From: Psilocybe azurescens
Taxonomy: Eukaryota; Basidiomycota; Agaricomycetes; Agaricales; Agrocybaceae
Direction of reading: 5' to 3'
Assembly (NCBI GenBank): GCA_023853785.1
Contig: JAJIRX010000871.1
Span: 186,001-250,000 of the forward strand
Length of the DNA stretch: 64,000 bases
Every line of letters begins with the position of its first letter. Within the stretch, counting starts at the first letter, position 1. Made by a program: the position numbers and the translations under genes. This document shows positions 38,101 to 51,042 of this stretch, one piece after another. The notes beneath the pieces are model-generated. The model made no database searches. It saw nothing but the letters and a program-made list of their open reading frames with translations, and had not been told where the DNA came from.

Positions 38101-41100
38101 CATACAAAGCACGACACTTACTCCTGGCCAAGCAAGTTCTGGAAACAATGGTATTCGCCCCGTGTCATATTGAAGTGCCGCTCGACCAGTTACTTGGAAT
38201 CCAAGGGACGTTGAAGCATCTGAATTGGCATAAACGTAAGCAGCATCAACATTAAACGGGAAAAGCGATCCTTCCAGGTAGAAACCTGAGAGGTGACCAC
38301 GTGAGTTGGGGGTAAGAACATCACTGGACCTAACACTCACCATAATTTAGATGGGCCGTTGCCTGTCCTTGAGCCGTGATTGATATACTTGCATCGAAAG
38401 TCAAGGTTCCGTCGTCACTTTCGCAGTGCTGACTTGCCGAGAACAGGACACTCGAGAATGATTTCTGCATAATGAGGTCGGCACTCGTATCAGATTGGAC
38501 CTTTGTAAGTCGGCGCAGCCAGTCATCGAATGCACCAAACCATCGTTCCTCTAGATCTCGTCTTACAGATGATCCCGGGTCTTAGGTAAATTCAGCAAAT
38601 TTCAGTTGGTAAACGGCTCATACGGACTAACCAGCTGTGTCAATTTCGGCCCAGTAGCCTGGGAGTGTGGTAACGTCGGCACGGAGAAGAACTTCGCCAT
38701 CCTCGGCCGTTCTGGTTTCCGACCTAAACTGGATTTCAGAGGATAATTGAAGTATTATGCCAAGGCACTCACAACAGATGAAAATTAAAGTCGAAGTGCA
38801 TTTCGTAGACGGGATTTTCACTCGGTTTTTGATTGGCATGCTTGGAGGGAACGGAAAGATCAGCATTAATTTCAAGATGAGCCAGGCGGGCAAATGATCC
38901 TCCGCATCCTGGCGGCATTTTAACGATCCTTTATGAAGGGACGGATCAATAATGAATATAACGGTGAACAAAGGGTCGTACGTATTTTTGGCCCCGGATT
39001 CGAAAACAGCAGAACATCCTGACGTGGGATCATCCTCCGGCTTGCTACAGAACGCAACTACCTTTTGTAAATTGTCACTTCTGTCTTGACAGCCAAGTAC
39101 CACCCAATCAGAGGATATTCCAACATCTGACAAAAGATTGGATGGTCCCTGGGATTGTGTTAGACCACGTCTCGATTTATCCGGGCACACTACATACATC
39201 CAATGCAAGCAATCCAAAGGAGTTGACATCAGCTGCATCGCCTCCATCTGGGGCATCCGAGTCAATGGGATCGTCTTGCAAATCCCAACTCAAATCTCCG
39301 TCACTTGGAGGGTTGGGGAACAAGTCATCCTATGGTTGCGACGTTGCAGCATATAAGTGCCAGCGAGCAACGTATGAATTCAAAGTCCACACACCGGATC
39401 GAATGGTGATGTAGTTGATGCACCTTTGGGTGGTTTACTTAAGAGCAAATAATTCATCAAGTTTCCATAGCATTCAAGAGTCGTGTTGCGTACCAGCACA
39501 AACTTTTCTCCTGTAGCCAACATGCATGGAGGAGCCCAGTATCTCCGTAATCTATAAAACACGGATTCGATTAATAAGATAGTATGGGTTGTATCAATTC
39601 CTACGCACAGCTCGTGTCTTTCACGAAGGTACCGGGTGGACAGACCTAGGAAAAATCTAGGATGAGAACCGGAGTGACCCAACGTCAGGACTTCTTACAT
39701 TGTTATTGCAGCTTATTAAGAAGCATATTTCAGTGTTTAGCAGACCGCAATCTGAGTTCATTCAACGTACTTTTTGGATTGAGTTCCTAGGGAATAGGTA
39801 AGTAATTAGAATGATTTGAAAAGAATAGCGATGGCCTCACCGTCTACGTTACCACCAAACGGGAGACTGATGTTAGTACTAGTTTTGAACGCCATTTCAA
39901 GACAAACATACACCTGCACGGCATATTAAGCTAAATAACAGTTATCAAAACATAAATCGGATTGATTCACCATTGGCAGTCAGTCGCCTCATTTATTTGG
40001 GCATCACTTAGTCCAGATTCGCAACAAAATTCCTTATGTCCTGAGGAACATTTATGACCAGTTCCCCAGGAGTCGCTTGCTAATGAGATTTCGCCCGCTT
40101 CAAACAACTTGTCGTCAATAAAACGATATGTAACCAGTAGAAGAATAATTACGTAGACAAACTCCATTGCAGGGGAGGGCAGAGCCTCGCCATTGGCAAT
40201 TCTTCGGCTGCTGACTATCAAAGTGGCATGAGCAAAATCCAAACGTAGAATGTACTCTTCAGAGGTAACTTACTCCACAGGACAACAAACTTTTTGTCCA
40301 ACAGATTTTCCTCCACAGGCTGCATATAATGATGAATTCGCTGTCACGGATAGTACTAACAGCAACATACCACTAGTCGGATCGGCTATTGTTTTTTGGT
40401 CATTAGCATGCTTATAGTATGAGCATGATCGGACGTACCAAGTTTTCCATCGGTTACATCTACGAGAATTCAATTGATTGACCAAATTGACCAAAGCTTG
40501 ACCCGAGTCTGCGACGTACCGGTCATTTGCACATATCCGGACGGACAATTATCCCCACAGTCAGCCAGCATACAGTTCTGACCATCGTCCGAGTTTAAAT
40601 CATGTGCGCTCGGTATTTGATTGTCTGTTATTAGTTTAGTCAAGATCAATGGAAAAGAATGAGCACTTTAACCTTGGATTGAAACGCCGAGTAACGCCGA
40701 GTTGGCCTGATCATTGGCAATGAGAAAGAAAGTCATTCAGAAGTTAGAACGAAAGAGCATACCGTTGAACTTAAGACCAAGTTAAATGATTTGTATGTCA
40801 TTTTGGCGAACGCTAAGGGGAAATGACTTACTTGAAATCATCTAGATCGACAGCCCACACCATGAGACCACCTGTGCAACGGTTAGATGACTTCATGGGT
40901 TTGAAATAGAGAACAAACCTAGTCCAGCTCCTTCCGCCCAGTCAACTTTTGCCTGGAAAGTAACGGTATCGTCGTAGCTGACCCAGTTATTCTGTTCAGA
41001 ATTAAACTCTATGTGTGATATTCTTAAAAGAGACGCCAGGAATTTACTCACCTCGTCATATACTAGGTATTTGACTTGGGCAGTTTTGTCGTATACCGGA

Positions 41101-43208
41101 GTACTATTAGACTGACTAATAGTTTGCTCAATTTCTGAGAAGCTGAGTATACCATCAGAGGCGGTACATGCTATATTCGGATAACGTTAGCTGTGGACAA
41201 TGATTACAACAAAAGGAGAACTAACGGCCACCAGGTGCTGGACCGGAAAATGGCAACCCGGCTTGGTACAGCTAGGATCAGTAAGCTGGAAGGTACGCCC
41301 ATAGAATCCAATGCCAAGGACCACTTTCTCGAGAGGTACTCCAACTCGTTGAAACAATTGTACCGACTGCGCGATCTCGGTGAGATTGGTATGAGCTTGC
41401 ACAACGCTTCCGATGTAGACGTCCTTGGCGTCCCATACTCCGTGAAGATCGTAGCTCATCAAATTTACCCAGTCTGCTGAGGAAAGTAGGCCGAGGAGAT
41501 CAAAGTGTTGGAGATACCAAAAGATGACGGTGCAGTGAAAGTGAGTCCAAAGGTATGGCCGGAAGAATCAAACTAGATGATCATTAATTTGATCGTGTTC
41601 AAGCTGACATGTGAGAACCTACAGTTTTACGGATGGTTTTGAAGAGAAGGACCATATTTTGCATATCGGCATCTACGCCTCCCCGTTCGCAGGCAACTGA
41701 ACACGATTTTAGCAAGAGTGATAAAGGCAGAAACTATATTCCAACCTGGATATTCCCAATCGCTATACATGTTATGAGATTACACTTCTGTTTATGAATG
41801 TAGTGTACTCACATGTCTACCCCATCAAATCCATACTGAATCATGAATCTAGGTAGATCGTTTAGATGAAAGGCAGGGCAAGGTTGATTAAAGAATCCAT
41901 ACTTGACTAATGAACTCGCAAATGCCTGCTGATTTGCTGCACTGGATGCAGTATTACTGAAGATATGTTGGGTAGGTGGATCATTGAATGACCAGCCACC
42001 AACCGAGATGTAAGTTTTGAGATCTGGATTCGCCTGCTTGAGACCGGTGAATGTACTATACTGAGGAATATCTGAAGAAGACGCTGGCACAACTTGGAAC
42101 GTGTTCTATCACGCAATTACAATATGTTTGAGTGTATATTCTAGGCATAAGTACTCACGGGATCGATAGACGCAAATGCATAATTAAGATGGGTATAGCC
42201 AGAGGAGGGTATGTTTTCAGGAAACCTATATGCTCCAGACTAAGTCTAAGAACAATCTGGGTAATTTATATACTCACCAGGCATCACAGACACGGGCCGA
42301 TGCCCTACACATTATTGTCAATGCGAGAAGCTAACTGGGAGACGAATGAAGTCATAACATACCACCCCTAAAAATTTGTTAATTAAGAGAGTTTATATTA
42401 AGCAACGGACATAATACCTCGTAATAACCAATCACTCGAGAAGTTACATCGCTGTTGGTCCCAGACGGAATTTTTGGCTGACTGCAGTGTGGACCGGTAC
42501 AACCTTTCCCACAGAAGTCGTCAGTCGTTCCGCACTGTGAGAATGTTTAGGCTCATGTATCAAGAAAATATATTTCATACGTACAAAACCAAATTGACTG
42601 CAGCATACATTCAAGGGGCAGTTTTCTTTTCCGGGTGCTGCTTCCGGTCCACATTCAGCGAGAGCATCACAGTTACTCAAGCATCCGGCACCGCAAAAAG
42701 TAGAACCTGGACGATGATATAATATGAACAAGCCAAAGGACTCAAAAACGATCTTACCATAGCCACAGAACCCTGATGGTCCACTAGAGAAACAAGGCTT
42801 AGCCTACTGGAGCAGCCAGGAAGTCGGTACAACATACCAGCAAGCGCCGTTCGGACATGGGCGTCCTGGTCCACAAGAACCATCGAATCCAGGAGGCGTA
42901 ACAGTAACATTGTTACATGACAGATTTAGATCTTGACGCTTGTGACGAGTATTTGAGGGGAAATTTGACGCAGTTGGGTTGCCCAAAGCTCGAGACGGCT
43001 TTCGATTATTCGAAGAAGAGGGAGGGACAGGTTTTGATCTTTCAGCTTGGCGTTTCCGTTTGAAACCCTCTGCCAGGTTCCTTCGATATCTCTCGACAGA
43101 TGGTGTAACATCCACAAGCTTGATGGCGAGGACTTCAACGCACAGAGACAGAAGCCCTAGAAAAACCAAGAGCTTTAGTACAGGATGAGGAGGGAATTGC
43201 TGCATCAT
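35163..43208 (-). CDS. Secreted CBM18-GH18 chitinase, subgroup C (killer-toxin-like)
   Basis: Very large, intron-rich gene read from MMQQFPPHPVLKLLVFLGLL (signal peptide, ATG at 43208). Basic pairs follow (FKRKRQ, TRHKRQ), possible KEX2 sites. Two chitin-binding CBM18 modules come next (~42890-42640 and ~42640-42480; CGYGSTFCGAGC, CCSQFGFCG...CGKGC). The GH18 barrel (~42430-40860) contains KTYISVGGWSFND and a catalytic FDGVDIDWEYP motif split by an intron at ~41762-41815, so the acid/base Glu is intact. Later blocks are VNLMSYDLHGVWDA and LGIGFYGRTFQL. The C-terminal ~1,000 residues have the killer-toxin-type pattern (SSDWVVLGCQDRSDN, DPTSGCSAVF, KMPPGCGGSFARLAHLE) and end DLPIKVRLSGLVLYIAIPDN and LSN. 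I did not check the phase of every exon, and the far C-terminal part (35.2-36.8 kb) could be mis-joined. Chitin hydrolysis is established for GH18; the tail's role is not. Confidence 0.8.
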
Positions 43209-43887
43209 AAAATCGACTTTGAACAGTGACGCGACACTTGAGTCCCTTTGAAATACCTCGGTGTCCTTTTCATTAATCGTCCAGGAAGCATTATTAAGAA
43301 AATATCTCGTGGACATCCCACCCGTTCCTGGAAGTTCTGCATTTCTGACAGGGAATTCCCAACGCAATGTGACGTGTCAATAAAAGAAGCGCTCATACTA
43401 GCCTTAAAATAGGCATATCAACGGGAAAGGGGCCGGGGCCGTTCCGTACCGCACGACACCGACAACAAATTTCCAGTCTGGCCACTCTCGATTGAGCCCA
43501 TAGCGATAGACGACTATTCTTGTCAATTGCATCAAATTAGAGACACCGAAGAGGTCGGGCAAGATATCCCACGGGCCGACTTGACAGTTTATTATTTTAA
43601 TGTCTAGTGTATGCATGCAACGAAGGACCTGTGACTCCAGGCGCCTGAGATATAAACGCGGTTCGGTGTTATCGCCCCGCTTTCAACGTCCATCCTAAGA
43701 GCTTCCTACGTGAACACTGAACGTCGAACGTTTGAAAATTCATCAGACAATCTTCTACTTGACATACATATGACAACTGAAGCACATGCCACGAAGCCTC
43801 GTGGTTCTTTTACGCCATCTTTGCTAGAGTGCTCGCTCTCATTTCAAAAACCTTTGAGCCAATGTACTTCACTTGTTTATCCCGTCG
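43209..43887. promoter_or_regulatory. Shared divergent promoter of chitinase and LysM genes
   Basis: About 680 bp separate the two start codons. The region is not coding by itself; the chitinase frame is open upstream to 43367 but the signal peptide starts at 43208. Sharing a promoter region suggests co-regulation, an inference from layout only. Confidence 0.5.
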
Positions 43888-46800
43888 ATGATGTTCACCG
43901 TAGTCATTGTAGTGACGTCTCTGTTCGCTCTTGTGAGAGCACAGACGCAGGCAGCCTTTGCGATATATGCCAACGCATCCGATATCTATCCACTTCCATC
44001 CAGCATAGACTGCGTTGACGCCCTAGCTGCCCCATTGCAATGCAATAACACCATCGCTTTTACAATTCCGGGCTCTGCGTCCCCCCTGTCAAACCTTACC
44101 TCATCTGATCTGTCGTTCTTATGCACCTCGACTTGCTTTTCCTCTCTCACCAATGCAATCGAAGCTATCGACACCTCCTGCACGGGGTGGCCCTACATTT
44201 TAGGAGATACAAGCTATATCCCATCTTTTCCGCGCGTATCGAAATTCTAAGGCCAGGGTGATTTTGTGGCACTAACAAAAATCTCTACAGGGTTCGCTGG
44301 CTTCAGTATCATTGGAATCTGGTACGATCCTGTATAATCCCAGCTTATGCGATCTGTCTAATGTCATATTCCAGTCCTGTGTCATGTCCGGGTCCACATT
44401 CTGTCTTAACATCGCTCAGGTGGGTCGCATTCACTGGAACACCTAATGGGTTCAACACCAGATTCATGCAGTGGCCTATTTTTTTTTTTAGAATTCAACC
44501 TCAACTTCCGACTCCTCCGTAACTGATTTGTCGCATAATGAGCTCTGCTCTACTTGCACCCTTCAGCCTCTGGAAATTCAAATGACGAGCCCTTTCGGGT
44601 GGGACGCAAACTTGTATGTTTTGGCAGGCGCTTATGTGCTCGATTTCTTAGCAGGGCGCTTTTGGGAATCTCACGATATGTATTACAGCGTCCAAAATTG
44701 GACTACCATCCAGGCTCAATGCGGAGTTTCCTTCAACAATTCCATTCCATCAAGTTTGATACTAAATGACGTTAACCCCAACGCTACTTCATACAATGTT
44801 ACTGCGTAAGTTCTTCCATAACTGATGCTCCTCTCAACTGCTACTTAAAATCATAAATTCAAATAAATCTCAAGGAAACCAACTCTAACTCCAGCATCTG
44901 CGAATAACTGCGTTTTCGGCAGCTATACAGTAGAGGTGAGTTCGGCATTGAACACAGTTTTTCTGTCGATGTACTTACAATCGCACCTTGTCAGAGCGGA
45001 GACACGTGTCAATCGATTGCCCAAGGTCATAGCCTCTCTTACGATCAATTCGTATCGATCAACGGGCTGGATATCAATTGCACGTCCCTTCCCCCCCCTG
45101 GACAGCAAATATGTTTATCTGGATCCTGCACATTATACACCGTAAAACCAACTGATACCTGCGTAAAAATTTACCAGGCACAGAGTATTGGCTGGACGCA
45201 ACTCATTGCATGGAACCCGTACGTGGCAGGCTTGTGAACGAGTAAAGTTAGTTTGACCAAATCTCCATACATACAGGCAATTTGATAGCTATTGCTCCAA
45301 CATTGATAGCCAGGTCGGGAAGGGGATATGTATCAGTCCACCTGGAGGGGGATATACCCCAACAACCACGGTGTCGTTTGTAACTGGTAAACTCTGTGTT
45401 CCCCGTCTTAATATGATATCGAGCTCATTCGGTCAACAAGGAACACCCACTGCGATTGCGTAGGTGTTTTATCATCATAGACTGAAATTGTTTGAGACGT
45501 TCTGTCCAGTACTCCCACTGCAGCAATTGCTCCAGGCTCTGACCGTGAATGTGGTCTCTGGTATGCAGCAGTAATAGGAGGTGAGTCATCGTCTGCTGAC
45601 GCGAGTGTAGCTGTCTAAATACATGTGCGTGTGTATGACTAGACACTTGCCCTCAAATAGTACAAAACTTTCAAATCACGAATGAGACGTTCTACGATGT
45701 AAGTGTCCTTCTATTTTCTCTTACAAGTTGAAATTTGATGGAAACAATGGAATACTAAAGCTGAACCCTTCTTTGGACGAAAATGTAAGTCACCGATCTA
45801 ATTCTTTGAGGAGCAAACGAATAGACGCTGGTGCAGTGCGATAATTTATTAGCGGGATTTGACTACTGCGTTGCCCCTTTCCAAAGTAAGCGTCCCTGAC
45901 AAGCACCTAATGTTCTATATCTCCGACACATGATAGGCCTTTCCGAATCAACGTCGAGTCAATCGCCGACGTCGACCTTTGCATCGATCATAAATTACTT
46001 CAGTAAGAGACATGAACCCTGTCTAGATCTCCCACTGATCCTCCTCGTCATTCAGGTGGCGCGGATTTTCCCGTGGGCACAGGCTTCGCCCATGTGTCTG
46101 GAAACTCTACCGCTTCTCCAGTGACTGTTTCTCCAACTGCTCCCACTCGTACACCAAAAGTCACACCGACCCCAGTCATTGCCCCAGGAACGATAGACGA
46201 TACAACTTGTCTTCAATGTATGTTTTGACAACTCCACTAGGAAGCCTAGCCAACTCACGGTCTGCCAGACTACACCGTTCAGCCTGGCGACACTTGTTTC
46301 GGAATTGAAATCATATTTAACCTCCAAGATACCTCCTTCCGTCAGTGGAACCCACAGGTCTGAAATTATCTATCGTATTGATAAGTCAACCTCTAAGTAT
46401 GTGGTATCCTTAGGTCGACTCAGGATGCACTAATATACAGGTCAAAATAAATGCTTTCGACTGGGTGCACTGACTCATTCGCCATTCAGGTCGGGCTGGC
46501 TTATTGCGTATATGGGCCTATCACCTTTACTACTCCAATTATTACACTTCCACCATCGACTTCTACATCCCCAACCGGTTCGCCCACTAGTTCTCCGTCA
46601 AGCGTACCGACGAATGTCGCCAGCGGAACAATCACCAGTGGGTGCTCAGGTCGGGAGTTTTTACAAATTCCTTTATTCCGTGATATTGACTTTCGAGTTT
46701 AATCAACAGTATACTACACCGTCCAGTACGTGCCTGAATGCTCATGTTTCAATAAACTAATAATTACTCACAGATCCGGAGACTTCTGCGGAAAGATTGA

Positions 46801-47750
46801 CGATCAATTCGGAATCACACTTACTCAGCTGCTAACTTGGAACCCAGAAATGTAAAAACTTTAATGTGTCTACTGTTTTTATAGTATTAACGTCAGTTAT
46901 GAACAGTGATTCTGAATGTACGTGGCTGACAATAGTCAATCGATTTTGATTAACAATCAAAGCATAGGTACCAATATTCAACTAGGTTTGGCGTATTGCG
47001 TAAGTGGACCTGGGGCTACAGGTTCGACATCAACCACTTCAACCCCGGCACCGAGCCCAACAGCTTCTGGAACGATGTTAGTACTTTCTCATGCCTAATA
47101 CAAGCACCATGGCATTCACTAATTGCTGGACTCCAGCACCGTTGGATGCACTGAATACTATACAGTTGTGTGAGTGATGAAAAAATCTTTCTAGCAGTCG
47201 TAATTTCATGGTCCTACAGCTCCGGTGATTCCTGTCCGGCGATCGAGTCAAAATTCTCCATCACCTTCGCACAATTCCAACAATGGAACCCGGAAGTTGA
47301 CACGGCTTGTAAATCGAATCCTCGCCTCCTAAAGTGTGCACTCTCTAACTCACGAATAGGTGACAATATTCTGGTCGGGTTTCAGTACTGCGTCGCTGGT
47401 CGTGAGTATTTAGAGGCTCTTTATACACATCTTGCTCATTTCCCGTAAATTTGGAAAAAGCAACCGCCTCTTCCTCCTCCACTACACCTGCTGCGAGTCC
47501 GACAGCGAGTGGTACGATAACACCAGCCCAGGGATGCAAGTCATATTACACCACTGTGTCAGGAGACTTCTGCTTTAAGATAGAAACACAGTTTGATATT
47601 ACACTTGCCCAATTTTTGGAGTGGAATCCGGAGATCAACTCTGACTGTACCAACCTTCAAGTAGGCTTAGCAGTGAGTAAAAATTTGCCGGTTCCAAGTA
47701 TTTCAAAAGGCTGATAAGTGTACATTTAGTACTGCGTTTCCGGTCCTTGA
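43888..47750 (+). CDS. Secreted protein with seven LysM modules
   Basis: Starts MMFTVVIVVTSLFALVRAQT, a signal peptide. A cysteine-containing N-terminal region is followed by seven chitin-binding LysM modules, each with a YTV..GDTC-like start, a (W/L/I)NP or similar middle and a closing Cys: FGSYTVESGDTCQSIA (~44920), LYTVKPTDTCVKIY (~45135), LWYAAVIGDTCPQIV (~45560), DYTVQPGDTCFGIE (~46270), a module with SGDFCGKID (~46780), YYTV | SGDSCPAIE (~47155-47240) and YYTTVSGDFCFKIE (~47545). Ser/Thr/Pro linkers separate modules 4-7. It ends YCVSGP with TGA at 47748-47750. Many short introns split the modules. LysM proteins bind chitin and can mask or scavenge it. The divergent chitinase neighbour suggests they act on the same substrate. 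Confidence 0.85.
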
Positions 47751-47953
47751 GCAATATTTGAATTGTGTACCTTTCATTAACATGCGAGTGAGAATATGAT
47801 TCAACAATTTTTTAAGAGACCATTGCTCTTTTGTGATAGAAGTCAGTGAGCAAAACAGTGGATATACACCACCAGAAGGCATAAACAAGATATCAGGGAT
47901 GAATTGATTTTGCACACCAGCACGCCCCTGCCATGACCAGTCCCTCCGCCCAA

Positions 47954-48883
47954 TCAGATGTTGTACAGTTGAACAAAGTTGGCTGTGATATTTCTTTTGT
48001 CGAACGGCCGAAAATTGTCAGTGATGAGAGGGCCAGGGAGAACTGTTAGGTCACTCGGAATGATTGTCCCCGGTACGAGCCTCAACCTCTGCGAAAGAGT
48101 TCCAACTTTATTGCACCATGCAGGAGAACTTTCCAGAGGTGGATTAGGATTATTGCGAAATTCAGCTATTCTCAATGGCTGTTTATTGGTGATACCGCGG
48201 CGCATCCCATACTTAATTTTGTAGTTGAAAGATAACACTAGAGCATCTGTTAGACTGGCAAGAATGGTATATCGTATGGGGTCGGGATCTTGAGGATCCG
48301 GTATGTCCGCTAGCAGCCAATTGGTTTGCCTGTGAAACCAGTATTGGGATTCTTGCATCATTTCGTCCTCGTTATCTGCCACAACAGTTTCATATAGACG
48401 GTAAAGAGATCGTAGCGGGGTGTCTCGGTGACAGAATCGTTCGATTTGACGTAGTGTCACATAATTGACTTCGGTATGCCTCCGATTGAGAACAATATTA
48501 GGGTCATCGAGGAGCTCTTGAACGGATAACGGCGGAGGAAGTGGAAACTTCCATGGAAAAGGCCACAGCAACATGAATGCGAGATGCAATGGACGAGGAC
48601 TCCTATTCTATCCTGTTAGGCTCATCGTGGATTAAAATTTATGAGACCTACACAAGTACGAAGTAAGCCGGTGCAAATAAAATGCGCAGCGGGCCTCGTA
48701 TGTTAACATAAAACCACGCATCTATTCGTCGAGCGAGCGAGATGGGAGGCCTCGGCACAGAAGTGGGTGTATTGAAATTGAATGCAAGTGGTTTAGTGGA
48801 GGCATTCGGAGATTCACTGTTGTAGGGGTGAGGTGGAAAATGCAATCATAGTAAATCGCAACTCACTGGGGAATAGCTGACAT
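47954..48883 (-). CDS. Unknown agaricomycete-type protein (~270 aa)
   Basis: ATG at 48883 (MSAIPH) splices to ESPNASTKPLAFNFNTPTSV and RIDAWFYVNIRGPLRILFAP-AYFVL. A second intron (~48605-48650) leads to a longer exon: HLAFMLLWPFPWKFPLPPPL, VQELLDDPNIVLNRRHTEVN, a Trp-containing helical region and DLTVLPGPLITDNFRPFDKR. Stop is at 47954-47956. One hydrophobic stretch near the exon join might be a membrane or buried helix. No named domain is recognised; the intron boundaries are GT-AG but the second was not fully phased. Confidence 0.55.
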
Positions 48884-49553
48884 GATAGAATGGAAAAGAG
48901 GAAGTTGGGCGTTGACGCGACCACTTAGACTCGCGGCGGGCGTTGTTGAGGTGTATTTGCTAATTGTGGCAACTGGAGGGCATCTCGGCAGCGATAGGCA
49001 CTCGCCTGAGAATGAAAATTAAAGTGTATTCTGAACATTTCCTCAAGATCGCGGTGCTTCAATCATAGAATCTTCTTCCCTTTTCTTGGAGCTGTAGAAA
49101 ATATAACTAATTTTCTAGAGGACGGGTTTCATGCGGGAACACTCCAGAGGAGTAGAACTCAGTCTAAGAGATTGGATGGGCCCCCTGCCGGTTGAACTAA
49201 ATATTCGAACGCCCCTCCCCCTTTCTTTTTACAGCCTGCACCACATTGCTGGTCCGGTTCGTATCATCGAGCTTGAACGTTGTTTTGGCTTATATGTCGC
49301 ATATTTACAAAATGAAACACGCGACTTACAATTGGACGCATTACTTTAAAACACAGGTCAGGGCACTCGAGGTCTTCAAGTTTGTGAAAAGACATTACAC
49401 ATACCCAATTTGGCTTCTTGCTACTGGCGCATATTTTTTCAATTACGAATAACGTTCCTAATACATAGAAAAACAGAGGGAGTATATTCTTTGTTTGATC
49501 GAGGCTTAACTCGTCTTCAACACCAAAAGCCCCCAAACCGACGATTCCTACAA
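48884..49553. other. Intergenic region
   Basis: No gene recognised. Overlapping short frames (49131-49349 and 49246-49452 plus, 49264-49536 minus) have no family signature. Confidence 0.4.
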
Positions 49554-50162
49554 TTATATAATAGCGTCGACGTTAAATTGAGCACGATATTCCTTATTGA
49601 CAAACTCAATCTCGACGTCCTCGAGCGCACTCCCATTGTACCATGAGCGGACAGCATTCCTATCCAGTGGACCATTGTTCTCTGTGATCAATATCCGCAG
49701 GAGTGAGACAGCATCCTTGATGTCTTTCCCCTCCCTATCTCTACTCTGTATCTGTTCAGTGAGCAGCTCCATCTGGTAAGCGCGCGTAATCTTGCCGATT
49801 AACTGAAACTTCCAATCTGCTGCGTAAGCCACAAGGGTATCCGACTGGTATAAGACCACGTTATTTGCAATGGAATTGTTGTAAAGGTCTTCACAACCTG
49901 GCATCATGGCAAAGCCAGCCATTTCTGCGTTTATCCAATTTACCGGCCATCGTTGCCTTAAGTCAGGAGGGAGTGTTGCTTGAGAACCGGCAATTATTTC
50001 GATGAGTTCAGGATCAGGAATGAAAAAGTCAATGTCCTTGGTTTTATCGCGGTTCCCGAAGTACATAACGGAGCATGTACCCCCAGATACCAAGATACGG
50101 ACAGCTTGACCCGAAGTAGCTTTGCCGGCGAGCTCCTTTGAAATGTGTTTGAAGGCTTTCAA
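49554..50162 (-). CDS. Nucleotidyltransferase-like protein, 5' end unresolved
   Basis: The open frame reads FKHISKELAGKATSGQAVRI then LVSGGTCSVMYFGNRDKTKD and IDFFIPD. The G-G-x(9-13)-(R)-x-T-x-D-(I/V)-D pattern is that of the nucleotidyltransferase fold found in MNT/AbiEii-like and DUF6036-like proteins. A second conserved part, LVAYAADWKFQLIGKITRAY, fits the usual Asp-W-K-F/K-L segment. It ends EYRAQFNVDAII. No ATG lies at the start of the frame. A candidate first exon at ~50297 down (MLRKLKSLAHIPITRKDG) is near, but I could not find a clean in-frame junction. It may be 5'-damaged. Whether it is enzymatically active is unknown. Confidence 0.55.
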   Translation of the reverse strand: MKAFKHISKELAGKATSGQAVRILVSGGTCSVMYFGNRDKTKDIDFFIPDPELIEIIAGSQATLPPDLRQRWPVNWINAEMAGFAMMPGCEDLYNNSIANNVVLYQSDTLVAYAADWKFQLIGKITRAYQMELLTEQIQSRDREGKDIKDAVSLLRILITENNGPLDRNAVRSWYNGSALEDVEIEFVNKEYRAQFNVDAII

Positions 50163-50656
50163 AAACTCAATTGGTTCCCAATTTTGAGTTATTTGATGTA
50201 GCGTACTTCCTCACCTGTCTCTATATCTTTAAGTTCCAATCCATCTTTCCTGGTTATCGGAATATGAGCAAGCGACTTGAGTTTTCGTAACATATATAAA
50301 TGTGTAGGAGGCGAGTTCAATAATTGGGTGGGGTGGTGGTCAACCCAACTGCAGAGATCAGAATGGTTGGAAGGGAAATCAACTATTGAGTTCAATCTAT
50401 ACTTTCAGTCTTTTATCAGTGCAATTATCCATCTTATCTCCACGGATTCTGTTTTAGCTGCTTTTTTACCGTTTGCGGGTTTCTGACTCGATTTTATAAA
50501 ACCTACATCATACCAATTGTAGCTAAAATTCCCACAACCTTTTAAGGTCAACAGTGGGCGTAGGCTCTTGGTAGGCTTGTTTACCAGCCGTTTCTGACTT
50601 ATAAAATTCTTGTTGCTACCAATGTAAAGGACCCATATATGCAATAGACTCCAATT
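50163..50656. other. Upstream of the nucleotidyltransferase-like gene
   Basis: Contains its possible first exon. No other gene recognised. Confidence 0.4.
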
Positions 50657-50800
50657 GAGAATACAACATGCATGATAATGGCACCGATGGAAGACAGATA
50701 TCAATCAACAGGTCCTTCCTATCCCTTGCTTTGGAGGATGGAACCAGCTTCCAGCTAAATCCTAATCTCTGTATACCGTGCCAATGGCGGCACCAACAGA
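50657..50800 (+). pseudogene. Remnant of one unit of the dibasic-repeat family
   Basis: About 140 bp resembles one repeat unit of the gene at 30410-31450: GAATACAAC...GATAATGGCACC (YN..NG), AGACAGATATCAATCAACAG (RQISINR), TTTGGAGGATGGAACCAGCT (matching the WNQLQAN segment) and CCAATGGCGGCACCAACA (ANGGTN). The frame is broken and no signal peptide is present. It lies ~20 kb from the main cluster. Confidence 0.65.
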
Positions 50801-51042
50801 CCCTTGGACTAAAAATGAATAATGAACCGAAAAAGAAGTAAATAAATATCGATGCAATCTGTGTATCGAAGAACATATTGAGGAAGGTCGATGACTAGAT
50901 ATTACTATCATTTTTGTAGTTATGGAGCGTGTCAGAGTCATGGTGGAAGTCGGGCATAGAATGTGATTGAATCGATGGGAAGGTATCCTTGTGAAAACGT
51001 CAGAAGTCAGAAAAGTTACGCGACTGTGATGTCGAAGAAGAC

